A DNA stretch of 61,967 nucleotides, taken from contig NZ_CADFEN010000021.1 of assembly GCF_902833145.1 (NCBI RefSeq), positions 1 to 61,967 on the forward strand, in the 5' to 3' direction. A model generated the notes under the pieces. It made no database searches and was not told the origin of the DNA. It saw only the letters and a program-made list of their open reading frames with translations. The position numbers were made by a program, and so were the translations under genes. This document shows, one piece after another, positions 1 through 7,984 of this stretch. Position 1 is the first letter of the stretch. Each line of letters opens with the position of its first letter. Source of the stretch: Burkholderia sp. BCC0506. GTDB taxonomy: Bacteria > Pseudomonadota > Gammaproteobacteria > Burkholderiales > Burkholderiaceae.

Positions 1-65
1 TCAGGTGGTCGTTCAGCATCGCTGACCAAGTTAACAGCTTGCCGCTTTGTTTACAACTCCAACCC

Positions 66-106
66 TAAAAACAAAAATGCCGTTCAGTTCTTAACTGAAC
101 GGCATT
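66..106 (-). terminator. Leftward-facing intrinsic terminator with no leftward gene seen
   Basis: Positions 76-89 and 93-106 form a perfect 14-bp inverted repeat with a 3-nt loop. On the minus strand it is followed by an almost pure T run (complement of the A-rich 66-77). This is the form of a strong intrinsic terminator for leftward transcription. No leftward gene lies between it and the rightward LysR gene at 232, so it may end a small RNA. On the plus strand no T run follows the hairpin. Confidence 0.65.
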
Positions 107-231
107 AGGGCCCGATAGCCGAATGACGCAGGCGGGCCGTTGATCCCTTATTCTCTATATCGCCTATGGTTCGGAAAAGCGGGAAAGAGTGGTAGCATCC
201 ATCGGGTTATTCGATGGATGGAGGATTCGCG

Positions 232-1104
232 ATGCGCGGTTTCGATCTGGACCAGTTGCGCACGTTCGCGGCGGTGGCGGACGCCGGCAGCCTGACGGCT
301 GCCGCGCCGCTGCTGCACCTGTCGCAATCGACCGTCAGCGAGCAGGTGCGCAAGCTCGAATCGCGCGCGGGCGTGCCGCTGTTCGTGCGCAGCAAGCGCG
401 GCGTCGAACCGACGCCGGCCGGCTCGCGGCTGCTGCAGCACGCACGGCGCATCGTCGCGCTGAACGAGGCCGCGTTCGACGAGCTGCGCGGGCAGGCGAT
501 CAAGGGCGAGCTGCGCGTCGCGATCACCGACTACTACCGGACGAATGAAGTGGCGGGCATGCTGGCGCGGCTGCGGGAGTGCTACCCGCAGTTGAGCCTG
601 CACGTGAGCGCGATGAAGAGCGCGGAGATCGAAGCGGCGCACGCGCGCGGGCAGATCGATCTCGGCGTCGTGATGAACATGTCGAGCGGGCCGTTCCGGC
701 CGGCGTCGGCCGATACGCGCTGGGTGCTGCGGCGCGAACCGCTGTCGTGGGTCGCGTCGCCCGCGCTCGCCGAGCAGTTGCCCGAGCCGCTGCCGCTGGT
801 GCTGCTGCCGGACGACTGCATGATGCATCAGGTCGCGGTGCGCTCGCTCGACGAGCAGCACACGCCGTACGTGCTCGTGCACAGCGCGTCGGGCGTCGCC
901 GGGTTGCAGTCGATGCTCGCGGCGGGGCTCGGGGTCGGCTGCCTGTGCGCGTCGGCGATCGGCGACGGCCTGATGCGGCTCGGCACGAAGTACCGGCTGC
1001 CGCCGTTGCCCGACGCGGTGTTTTCGCTGACGCCGCCGCTGCCGGGCGAACGCGAGACCGTCACCCAGGCGCGCGAGGTGCTGTCGCGCCAACTGCTGAT
1101 GTAA
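232..1104 (+). CDS. LysR family transcriptional regulator
   Basis: This 290-residue protein has the LysR layout: an N-terminal winged helix-turn-helix (about residues 3-60, with the recognition stretch LSQSTVSEQVRKLE) and a C-terminal effector-binding domain. Two earlier in-frame ATGs exist at 214 and 218, but the one at 232 has a perfect GGAGG at 220-224 with 7-nt spacing, so I chose it. The target and effector are not known. No divergent partner lies upstream inside the window; the small gene at 1171 follows in the same direction after 66 bp. Family assignment is secure, function is not. Confidence 0.93.
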   Translation: MRGFDLDQLRTFAAVADAGSLTAAAPLLHLSQSTVSEQVRKLESRAGVPLFVRSKRGVEPTPAGSRLLQHARRIVALNEAAFDELRGQAIKGELRVAITDYYRTNEVAGMLARLRECYPQLSLHVSAMKSAEIEAAHARGQIDLGVVMNMSSGPFRPASADTRWVLRREPLSWVASPALAEQLPEPLPLVLLPDDCMMHQVAVRSLDEQHTPYVLVHSASGVAGLQSMLAAGLGVGCLCASAIGDGLMRLGTKYRLPPLPDAVFSLTPPLPGERETVTQAREVLSRQLLM

Positions 1105-1170
1105 CGGTAGAACCATGCCGCGGGTTGCGCGGCGGCGCGTAATCGAGAGGCGCGCCAGGGGGCCACAGGC

Positions 1171-1491
1171 ATGAACGACGAACTGAAGAACGACATGGCC
1201 GCGAAGCTGCAGCACGCGCTGGAGCGCGTGGTCGACGAGCGTTCGCTGATTCACTTCCTGCGCGTGCTCGGCCATGACTGGCGAACGGAGCGGCAGCTCG
1301 AGGCCGATGCGCCGCTGTCGCCGTACGCCCACGCGGCGCTCGGCTGGGAGAACCGCTCGATCGGCGAGTACCTGGAAGCGATGATCGACTGGGCCGAGGC
1401 GTCGGAAGAGGGGCTGCGCTTCTATCACGTGCCCGACAACCCGTGGCGGCGCATCGCGGACATCCTGTTCGCCGGGAAAGGCTACGAATAG
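1171..1491 (+). CDS. DUF7660-like small protein
   Basis: This 106-residue acidic protein has no signal peptide or membrane segment. Its layout (an N-terminal helix ending in HFLRVLGHDW, a central GWENRSIGEYLEAMIDWAE stretch, and a terminal PWRRIADILFAGKGYE) recalls the DUF7660 pattern, in which a W-x-N segment precedes an amphipathic helix and the protein ends in an A(K/G)xYE tail. I made this match by eye from remembered family features. Function is unknown. It could be co-transcribed with the LysR gene upstream. It faces, tail to tail, the next LysR gene. Confidence 0.7.
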   Translation: MNDELKNDMAAKLQHALERVVDERSLIHFLRVLGHDWRTERQLEADAPLSPYAHAALGWENRSIGEYLEAMIDWAEASEEGLRFYHVPDNPWRRIADILFAGKGYE

Positions 1492-1522
1492 CGCGGCCCG
1501 CGCGATTCGCACGCGCCGCTTT

Positions 1523-2425
1523 CTACTCGGCGGCTTCCCCGTCCGCATACGCCCGCAGCCCATTGGCCAGTGCATCGAACACGGCCCGGCAGCGCGGGCT
1601 CGCGCGCAGATCCTCGTGCATCACGACCCAGGTTTCCAGCCGCACCGCGGGGCCATCGGGCAGCACGCGCACGAGCCGCGCGTCGCGTTTCGCGAGTGCC
1701 GTCTGGCAGAAGCCGATCCCGTAGCCGGCACGGATCATCGCGAGCTGCGCGAGATTGCTGTCGGTGCGCAGCGCGAACGCGTCGCGCTTCCACAGCGGCA
1801 TGCCGCGCCCCGCGGAGCGGATGAACGGCGTGACCGTATCGAAGCCGATCAGCGCGTGATGCGCGAGCGCGTCGGTCGTCGCGGGCGCGCCGTGGTGCGC
1901 CAGGTAATCGTCGCGCGCATAAAGCCCGACCTCGATTTCGCCGACGCGCCGTGCGACGAGCGCGTCCTGCGCGGGCGGCGCCATCCGGACCGCGATGTCG
2001 GCCTCGCGCTTGAGCACGTCCTGGATGCGGTCGGTCGGCACCAGTTCGATCACGAGCCCCGGATGGTCGCGCCGCAACCGCGCGAGCATCGGCGGCAGCA
2101 CCTCGACGGCGATCACGTCGCTGGCCGAGATCCTCACGATGCCGCGCACGCCGGCGCCGTGGCTGGCCGCTGCGCGCTCGAACGCGGCGGCCGCGCTGCG
2201 CAGCGCCTCCGCATGGCCGCGCAGCGCGAGCGCGGCCTCGGTCGGCAGCAGGCCCGACGGCGAGCGCGTAAACAGCGTCTGGCCGAACGCGGCTTCGAGC
2301 GCCGCGACATGGCGGCCGGCCGTCGGCTGCGTGATGCCGAGCGCGCGCGCCGCGCCGGACAACGAGCCTTCCGTCAGCACCGCGAGGAAGGTGCGGTAGC
2401 GTTCCCAGTTCAGATCGGTGGTCAT
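1523..2425 (-). CDS. LysR family transcriptional regulator
   Basis: The 300-residue product has a LysR helix-turn-helix near the N terminus (GSLSGAARALGITQPTAGRHV, residues about 20-40) and the usual effector-binding domain after it. It is transcribed divergently from the epimerase-like gene at 2525, the arrangement expected when a LysR protein controls its neighbour. An imperfect dyad at 2424-2437 overlaps its own start codon and could serve autoregulation. The inducing ligand cannot be read from the sequence. Confidence 0.93.
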   Translation of the reverse strand: MTTDLNWERYRTFLAVLTEGSLSGAARALGITQPTAGRHVAALEAAFGQTLFTRSPSGLLPTEAALALRGHAEALRSAAAAFERAAASHGAGVRGIVRISASDVIAVEVLPPMLARLRRDHPGLVIELVPTDRIQDVLKREADIAVRMAPPAQDALVARRVGEIEVGLYARDDYLAHHGAPATTDALAHHALIGFDTVTPFIRSAGRGMPLWKRDAFALRTDSNLAQLAMIRAGYGIGFCQTALAKRDARLVRVLPDGPAVRLETWVVMHEDLRASPRCRAVFDALANGLRAYADGEAAE

Positions 2426-2437
2426 GCATAAATGTAT
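2424..2437. promoter_or_regulatory. Possible LysR operator overlapping the LysR start codon
   Basis: ATGCATAAATGTAT is an imperfect dyad (ATGCAT/ATGTAT around AA) lying between two divergent genes and covering the LysR start codon. LysR proteins bind short AT-rich dyads near divergent promoters. The dyad is short and the assignment is inferred. Confidence 0.3.
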
Positions 2438-2524
2438 AGCCGATCAGCCAGGCCAGGCAATTCCTTGATAACGACCGGCGCGCGAGAATGCAGCTCACGA
2501 TGGTTCCGGTCAAGGAGAGCGGCA

Positions 2525-3502
2525 ATGACGGCAAATGCAGGCGGGACGCAACGGCAGGCACTCGTGCTCGGCGCGAGCGGCGGGATCGGCGGGGAAGTGG
2601 CGCGGCAGTTGCGCGATGCGGGCTGGCAGGTGCGCGCGCTCAAGCGCGGGCTCGATGCCGAAGTCGTGGAGCGCGACGGCATTGAATGGATGCGCGGCGA
2701 CGCGCTGGATCGCGATGCGGTGGTGCGCGCCGCGCGCGGCTGCGGCGTGATCGTGCATGCGGTGAACCCGCCCGGATACCGGAACTGGGCCACGCAGGTG
2801 CTGCCGATGATCGACAACACGATCGCGGCGGCGCGCGCCGCGCAGGCAACCGTCGTGCTGCCGGGCACGGTCTACAACTTCGGCGCCGATGCGTTTCCGA
2901 TGCTGCGGGAAGACGCGCCGCAGCATCCGGCCACCCGCAAGGGCGCGATCCGCGTCGAACTGGAGCGGCGGCTGCAGGACGCCGGCGCGCACGGCGTACG
3001 GGCGATCGTCGTGCGCGCCGGCGATTTCTTCGGGCCGCAGCTCGGCAACAGCTGGTTCTCGCAGGGGCTGATCAAGCCGGGGCGCCCGGTCGCGGCCATC
3101 AGCGTGCCGAGCCGCGGCGTCGGCCATCAATGGGCGTATGTGCCGGACGTGGCCCGCACGATGGTCGAGCTGATCGAGCGGCGCGCGACGCTGGAGCCGT
3201 TCGCGCGGTTCCATCTGGGCGGGCATTGGGATGAAGACGGCATGCAGATGGCGCTGGCCGTGCAACGCGTCGCGCAGCGGCACGGCATGCGGCCGGTGCT
3301 GCGCGATTTTCCGTGGTGGCTCGTTTGGGCGGCCGCGCCGTTCGTCACGACGCTGCGCGAATTGCTCGAGATGCGATACCTGTGGCGCGAACCGATCCGG
3401 ATGGACAACGCGCGCGTGACCGCGGTGCTCGGCCGCGAGCCGGTGACGCCGCTCGATACGGCGGTGGAGGCGACGCTGGACGGGCTCGGGTGTCTCGGGT
3501 GA
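2525..3502 (+). CDS. NAD(P)-dependent epimerase/dehydratase (extended SDR-like)
   Basis: This 325-residue protein starts with a Rossmann nucleotide-binding loop of the GASGGIGG type (about residues 14-21). It continues with the VNPPGYRNW and VLPGTVYNFG segments typical of extended SDR/NmrA-like epimerases that act on small molecules or sugar nucleotides. The start was set at 2525 because AAGGAG at 2512-2517 is correctly spaced; upstream in-frame ATGs lack a ribosome site. The strict YxxxK catalytic pair is not obvious, so a redox-sensor or atypical epimerase role is possible. It is probably controlled by the divergent LysR. Confidence 0.85.
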   Translation: MTANAGGTQRQALVLGASGGIGGEVARQLRDAGWQVRALKRGLDAEVVERDGIEWMRGDALDRDAVVRAARGCGVIVHAVNPPGYRNWATQVLPMIDNTIAAARAAQATVVLPGTVYNFGADAFPMLREDAPQHPATRKGAIRVELERRLQDAGAHGVRAIVVRAGDFFGPQLGNSWFSQGLIKPGRPVAAISVPSRGVGHQWAYVPDVARTMVELIERRATLEPFARFHLGGHWDEDGMQMALAVQRVAQRHGMRPVLRDFPWWLVWAAAPFVTTLRELLEMRYLWREPIRMDNARVTAVLGREPVTPLDTAVEATLDGLGCLG

Positions 3503-3650
3503 GCGACGGCGGGCAGCACAGGCCGCGCTCGCGTGCGGAAACGAGCAACGCCGACCCGCAGAGGCCCCGGGACCACAATTCTCCACATACCCGCGTGCGT
3601 CCGATGCGCATCATGTCGGTCGATGCCGATAACGCGAAAACGGGGGCGCG

Positions 3651-3794
3651 ATGGGGTACTTCGGATGGAAAATGTCGGTCGCGGGAGCGCTCATGTTCAC
3701 GTTGAGCGGATGTACCAACCTGGCAGGCGTGCTGTATTGCGGTAACTCGCAGTTCAACTTTCCGGACTACCACTGCTTCGAGTCGTACCGGTAG
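3651..3794 (+). CDS. Small lipoprotein of 47 residues
   Basis: A short open frame encodes a basic start, a hydrophobic stretch and a lipobox LSGC with the acylation cysteine at residue 21. The mature part has only 27 residues, including two further cysteines (30 and 42) and aromatic residues near the end. This is the form of a small outer or inner membrane lipoprotein such as the entericidin class, although I do not recognise the family. A GGGGG stretch lies just upstream as a weak ribosome site. It sits between the epimerase gene and the end of the leftward cluster. Confidence 0.6.
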   Translation: MGYFGWKMSVAGALMFTLSGCTNLAGVLYCGNSQFNFPDYHCFESYR

Positions 3795-3853
3795 GCACAG
3801 GCGCGCGACTGAAATCGGTCGTGCGCGGGGCCCGTGCGGTTTTCCGCTCGCCG

Positions 3854-4567
3854 TCAAGCCACGACCGGCAACACCTCGACTGCATAGCGATGCACGAGGC
3901 TGCGGCCGAGCACCGGATCGTGCAGCTCCATCTCGAATGCATCGCCGTCGCCCATCGCGGCAATCGCGCCATGCACGGCGACGGTCCCGCCATACATCGC
4001 GCAGCGCGCGGGCATCGTGCGGCGCGCGTCGAACCGCTGCCACAGCGCGTCGGGCGCGAGCAGGCCGCTGACCGCGCCGTGCTGGTACGCCTGCCGTTCG
4101 CCGTCGCGCGCAATCAACCACGAACGCATCTCGAGCGCGTCCCAGTGATCGGCGACATCCGCGTAACGCCACGCATCGCGACCGAGCGGCTTCGCGCATA
4201 CCTGCTTGGATACGGCGACGCCGTACACTTCGACTTCGCGATCCGTGTGATCGGAGCCGACCGTGACGAGCGTGCCGGCCGGGCTGTCGATCAGCACGCA
4301 TTCGATCTCGCCGCCCGAGCGCGCGCCGAGCACGCCGATCGACGGCGCCTGCGTGAGCAGCGCGGACGACACGCGATAGAAGCACGGCGTGGCTGAAGGC
4401 GGCGCGACGCCGAGCGCGGCGAGTTCGTCGATGTGCGCCTGGATCGCGGCCGGGTCGCGGCCGGCCCAGCCGGCGATCACGACGCGTTCGATGTCGACGT
4501 CGACGGTGGCCGGCGCGCGTTGCCGGGAAATCACGTTGAACGACAGGATTGGCATGCGGCTGTCCAT
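3854..4567 (-). CDS. DUF2848 family protein
   Basis: The 237-residue protein matches my memory of DUF2848 proteins: VDIERVVIAGWAGRDPAAI near the start, then VTVGSDHTDREVEVYGVAVS in the middle, and FEMELHDPVLGRSLVHRY near the C terminus. It has no signal peptide and is probably cytosolic. The C-terminal half resembles the fumarylacetoacetate-hydrolase fold by eye, which would suit hydrolysis or decarboxylation of an organic acid; that part is inference. It is the last gene of a leftward cluster, 36 bp after the symporter gene, so it probably acts on the imported compound. An alternative ATG lies at residue 5. Confidence 0.8.
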   Translation of the reverse strand: MDSRMPILSFNVISRQRAPATVDVDIERVVIAGWAGRDPAAIQAHIDELAALGVAPPSATPCFYRVSSALLTQAPSIGVLGARSGGEIECVLIDSPAGTLVTVGSDHTDREVEVYGVAVSKQVCAKPLGRDAWRYADVADHWDALEMRSWLIARDGERQAYQHGAVSGLLAPDALWQRFDARRTMPARCAMYGGTVAVHGAIAAMGDGDAFEMELHDPVLGRSLVHRYAVEVLPVVA

Positions 4568-4603
4568 TTGAAGTGCGAAGGAAGAGTGGGCCGGCGGCGG
4601 CGC

Positions 4604-5911
4604 TCAATCCTCGAGCGGCCGGTGCGCGGTCTCGCGCGCGGCGACGAGCGCGACCGACGTGACGACGAGCGCGGCGGTGACGTACAGCGACACGGCCGTC
4701 GTCGTGCCCGTCTGCCGGAACAGCGCGGCGATCACGAGCGGCGCGAAGCCGCCGCCGACGATGCCGGCGAGCGTGTACGCCAGCGACGCGCCCGCGTAGC
4801 GCACGCGCGTCGGGAACTGTTCGGTCACGAACGCGCCCTGCGGGCCGTACATCACCGCATGGATTACGAGGCCGATCGCGACGGCCGCGACGATCGCCGC
4901 GGGGCGCGCCGAATCGAGCAGCGCGAAGAACACGAACGCCCACGCGATGCCGGCAATCGCGCCGGCGAGATACACGGGCCGGCGGCCGAAACGGTCCGAC
5001 AGCGCACCGAAGAACGGCACCGCGAGCGCGTTGCAGGCCGTGCCGATCATCACGGCCGTCAGCGCGACGGGGCGCGACAGGTGCAGCACGGTCGTCACGT
5101 AGGTCAGCGTGAACACGACGATCAGCGCATACAGCACGTCCGAGCCGATTCGCGAGCCGCCCGCGATCAACAGGCGCTTCCAGTGGTACTTCAGCACGTC
5201 GGCGACGGGCACGTCGGCGGTCGCGTGCGATTCGGCGAGCTGCTCGAACTGCGGCGTTTCGTCGACGCCGCGCCGCAGCCAGAAGCCGAACACGACGAGC
5301 AGCGCGCTGGCCGCGAACGGCAAGCGCCAGCCCCACGACAGGAAGGCGTCGGACGTGGTCGACAGCGTGACGAGCGCGATGCAGCCGGTGCCGAGCAGCG
5401 TGCCGAACGACGGGCCGATCTGCGTCCACGACGCCGACAGCCCACGCCGTTTCTGGTCGCCGTGCTCGACCGACAGCAGCACCGCGCCGGCCCATTCGCC
5501 GCCGAGCGCGACGCCCTGCACGAAGCGCAGCGCGACGAGCAGGATCGGGCTCAGGATGCCGGCCTGCGCGTAGGTCGGCAGCGCACCCATCAGCGCGGTC
5601 GTCACGCCCATCAGCACGAGCGTGAGCATCAGCACCGCGCGGCGGCCGATGCGATCGCCGAGGTTGCCGAACACGAAGCCGCCGAGCGGGCGCGACACGT
5701 AGCCGACCGCGTAGGTCGAGAACGCGAGGATCGTGCCGGCCAGCGGATCGACCGACGGGAAGAACAGATGGTTGAAAACGAGCGCGGCGAGCGTGTTGTA
5801 GATCGTGAAGTCGTACCACTCGAGCGACGTGCCGATCATGCTCGCGGTCGCGAGTCGGCTGTTGCGGACGCGGCGGGGCGCGTGGGCGGCGGGCTGGACG
5901 AGAGTGCTCAT
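4604..5911 (-). CDS. MFS transporter, metabolite:H+ symporter (MHS) type
   Basis: This 435-residue protein has about 12 hydrophobic segments. The early GTSLEWYDFTIYNTLAALVF segment and the loop-2 signature GNLGDRIGRR are typical of the MHS branch of the major facilitator superfamily, which includes ShiA, KgtP and ProP. Members import organic acids or compatible solutes with protons across the inner membrane. Gene order (70 bp after the EthD-like gene, 36 bp before DUF2848) suggests it brings in the substrate of the cluster. The substrate is not predictable from sequence. Confidence 0.93.
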   Translation of the reverse strand: MSTLVQPAAHAPRRVRNSRLATASMIGTSLEWYDFTIYNTLAALVFNHLFFPSVDPLAGTILAFSTYAVGYVSRPLGGFVFGNLGDRIGRRAVLMLTLVLMGVTTALMGALPTYAQAGILSPILLVALRFVQGVALGGEWAGAVLLSVEHGDQKRRGLSASWTQIGPSFGTLLGTGCIALVTLSTTSDAFLSWGWRLPFAASALLVVFGFWLRRGVDETPQFEQLAESHATADVPVADVLKYHWKRLLIAGGSRIGSDVLYALIVVFTLTYVTTVLHLSRPVALTAVMIGTACNALAVPFFGALSDRFGRRPVYLAGAIAGIAWAFVFFALLDSARPAAIVAAVAIGLVIHAVMYGPQGAFVTEQFPTRVRYAGASLAYTLAGIVGGGFAPLVIAALFRQTGTTTAVSLYVTAALVVTSVALVAARETAHRPLED

Positions 5912-5981
5912 GGTATCGGGCAGGTCGTGACGGATGACGGGATGAAGCGCGGGGCCGGCGTCGGGCGTCGGCGTCGAGCGT

Positions 5982-6671
5982 TCAGGCAGGCAGCGCGGTA
6001 GCGGCGGCCGGTTCGGCTTCGGCGTCGCGTCGCCGGGCCGGCAGCGGTGCGGCGGCGCGCCACAGCAGGTCGAAGGTGCGCACGTCGTCGTGTCCGGCGA
6101 GCGCGGCGGCGACGCGGCGCGTGGCCGTTGCGTCGCTGCCCTCGATCAGCACCAGCGCATCGGCGGCCGGGCGCGCGGCTGCTGCGGCACCGATCGGCGC
6201 GGAGAGATCGGGTGATGTGCGAAAGAGCCGCGCGGCGTGGATGCCCGGTTCCCGCAGCGCGGCGTCGAAGCGCTCGCGCAGATGCGGTACGTCGATGCGA
6301 TCCGGCGGCAGCACGAACAGCGCGAGATGCGCGCCTTCGCCGTCGCCGGCCTCGATCGTCAGTTCGCCGACCCGCCGCTGCGTGCCCGTCATGCGCTCGA
6401 AGTTCGCGAGCGACCAAGCGGTCTGCTGCGTGAACGCGCGCCGGTACGCGTCGCCGCGGAACACGTCGAGCGCGTCCGTCACGTACAGCGCGAGGTATCG
6501 GCGCGGGCCGCCGTCGGTCGCGCGAAACCGCCGCGCATGCGTGAAGCCGGGAATCGCGACACGCTCCTGCATGTGCTCGCGGTCGTACCACGCGTTGAAA
6601 TCGGCTTCGTGCGCGGGGTCGATATCCGTCCAGACGCAAAGCTGGCCGTGCGGAAGGGAAAGGCGGGTCAT
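5982..6671 (-). CDS. EthD/DUF4286-like ferredoxin-fold protein
   Basis: The 229-residue product begins CVWTDIDPAHEADFNAWYDREHM, the pattern of DUF4286/EthD-type dimeric alpha-beta barrel proteins (W-Y-D-x-E-H). A second, weaker copy of a similar half seems to follow from about residue 105. Such proteins accompany breakdown pathways and may bind or isomerise small ring or acid intermediates. I set the start at 6671 because GAGGAA lies just upstream; an upstream in-frame ATG has no ribosome site. The C-terminal 20 residues are A/E/P-rich. The exact reaction is unknown. Confidence 0.75.
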   Translation of the reverse strand: MTRLSLPHGQLCVWTDIDPAHEADFNAWYDREHMQERVAIPGFTHARRFRATDGGPRRYLALYVTDALDVFRGDAYRRAFTQQTAWSLANFERMTGTQRRVGELTIEAGDGEGAHLALFVLPPDRIDVPHLRERFDAALREPGIHAARLFRTSPDLSAPIGAAAAARPAADALVLIEGSDATATRRVAAALAGHDDVRTFDLLWRAAAPLPARRRDAEAEPAAATALPA

Positions 6672-6770
6672 CGCGGGGTTCCTCGTGACGGGTGTGTCAG
6701 GAACCGCAGTGTCCCGAAGACGGGCCGCGCCCGTCCAACAAGAAAACAAATTCGCGGTGAACAGGTTTTC

Positions 6771-7808
6771 TTATGAGTGGCGCGGGCGGCGTTTCGCGGC
6801 GGATACGGCGGGCGATGCGGCTTTCGCCGCGCGCTTCGTTGTCGCCGGCGTGGTCGGCCTTGCCCCGGCCGCCTTGCGTGTGGGCGTTGCGTCGATGCGG
6901 TCGGCGGCGGCCGGCTTCGCGAGGTGCGCGGCGGCGGCCGTCGTACGCGCGGCTTCGCTCGCGAGTTCCGCGATGCGCGCGGCGACCGGCAGCCCCTGGC
7001 TGCGGTACGTCGCGACGAGCGGCAGCGCGGGGAATTCGGGCTCGACGTCGAGCAGTTCGAGCGTGCCTTCGTGCAGCTCTCGCCCGATGATCGCCGGCGG
7101 CAGCGCGGCCACGCCGAAGCCGTCGGCGACGAGGCGGATCATCGCGGCGACCGACGTGATGCAGTTGATGCTGGCCGGCCGTTCGACCGCCGCGAACAGC
7201 CGCTCGATCGTCGCATGCGGCCCCGAGTGGCGCGAGAAGCTGATGATCGGAAACGCGGCCAGGCGCGCGACGTCGAGCGCCTGGCCGCCGAGCCCGAGGC
7301 GCGGGCTCGCCACCCAGCGCACCGGGAATTCGCACAGCGGCAGGTTCGTGAAGTCCGGCCCCGGCACCGCGTCGGTCTGCAGGATCAGGTCGACGCCGTC
7401 GGTGCTGAGCAGGCGAATCAGGTGCAGCGTCGTGTCGCTCGTGATTTCGACGTCGAGGCGCGGATAGCGCTCGCGCAGTTGCGCCATCAGTGCGGGGAAC
7501 CAACTGTGCACGATCGATTCGATCACGCCGATCCGGATCAGCCCCGCATCGCTCGCGGCGTCGATGTCGCGCCGCATTTCGCCGTCGAGCCGCACGATCC
7601 GCTCCGCGTAGGCCAGCATGCGCCGGCCCGCGGGCGTGAGCGTGGCCGAGCGCGTGTTGCGGTCGAACAGGCGCACGTCGAACGCTTCCTCGAGCGAGGC
7701 GATGCGGCTCGACACGGCGGCCTGCGTCGTGTGCAGTTTTTCGGCCGTGAGCCGGAAGTTTTCCAGCTTCGCGAGCCAGACGAAGGTTTCCAGGAACCGG
7801 ATGTTCAT
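6771..7808 (-). CDS. LysR family regulator with a histone H1-like C-terminal tail
   Basis: The first ~295 residues are an ordinary LysR protein (MNIRFLETFVWLAKLENFRL start, helix-turn-helix around TTQAAVSSRIASLEEAF, then an effector domain). It is followed by about 45 extra residues rich in Ala, Lys, Arg, Pro and Thr, including KRAAKAA and SAAKRRPRHS. LysR proteins usually stop near 300 residues; this one has 345. The tail resembles bacterial histone H1-like segments and could add nonspecific DNA binding. It lies within the leftward five-gene cluster, 99 bp before the EthD-like gene, and probably controls it. Confidence 0.93.
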   Translation of the reverse strand: MNIRFLETFVWLAKLENFRLTAEKLHTTQAAVSSRIASLEEAFDVRLFDRNTRSATLTPAGRRMLAYAERIVRLDGEMRRDIDAASDAGLIRIGVIESIVHSWFPALMAQLRERYPRLDVEITSDTTLHLIRLLSTDGVDLILQTDAVPGPDFTNLPLCEFPVRWVASPRLGLGGQALDVARLAAFPIISFSRHSGPHATIERLFAAVERPASINCITSVAAMIRLVADGFGVAALPPAIIGRELHEGTLELLDVEPEFPALPLVATYRSQGLPVAARIAELASEAARTTAAAAHLAKPAAADRIDATPTRKAAGARPTTPATTKRAAKAASPAVSAAKRRPRHS

Positions 7809-7984
7809 CGAATTCGGAACGGTGGGGCAATGCCGGGGGAAGCGGCGGGACCGGTCGATGGTAGCGGATTTCCGGAGCGGGAAACGCCCCCGCGACGCCG
7901 CGCGTGCCACGGGGTGGGCCCGGGCGGCCCGATGCTGACAGGCTGCCCGCTCGACGTGCGACGCGGGCGGCGTGCCTGTTTGCG

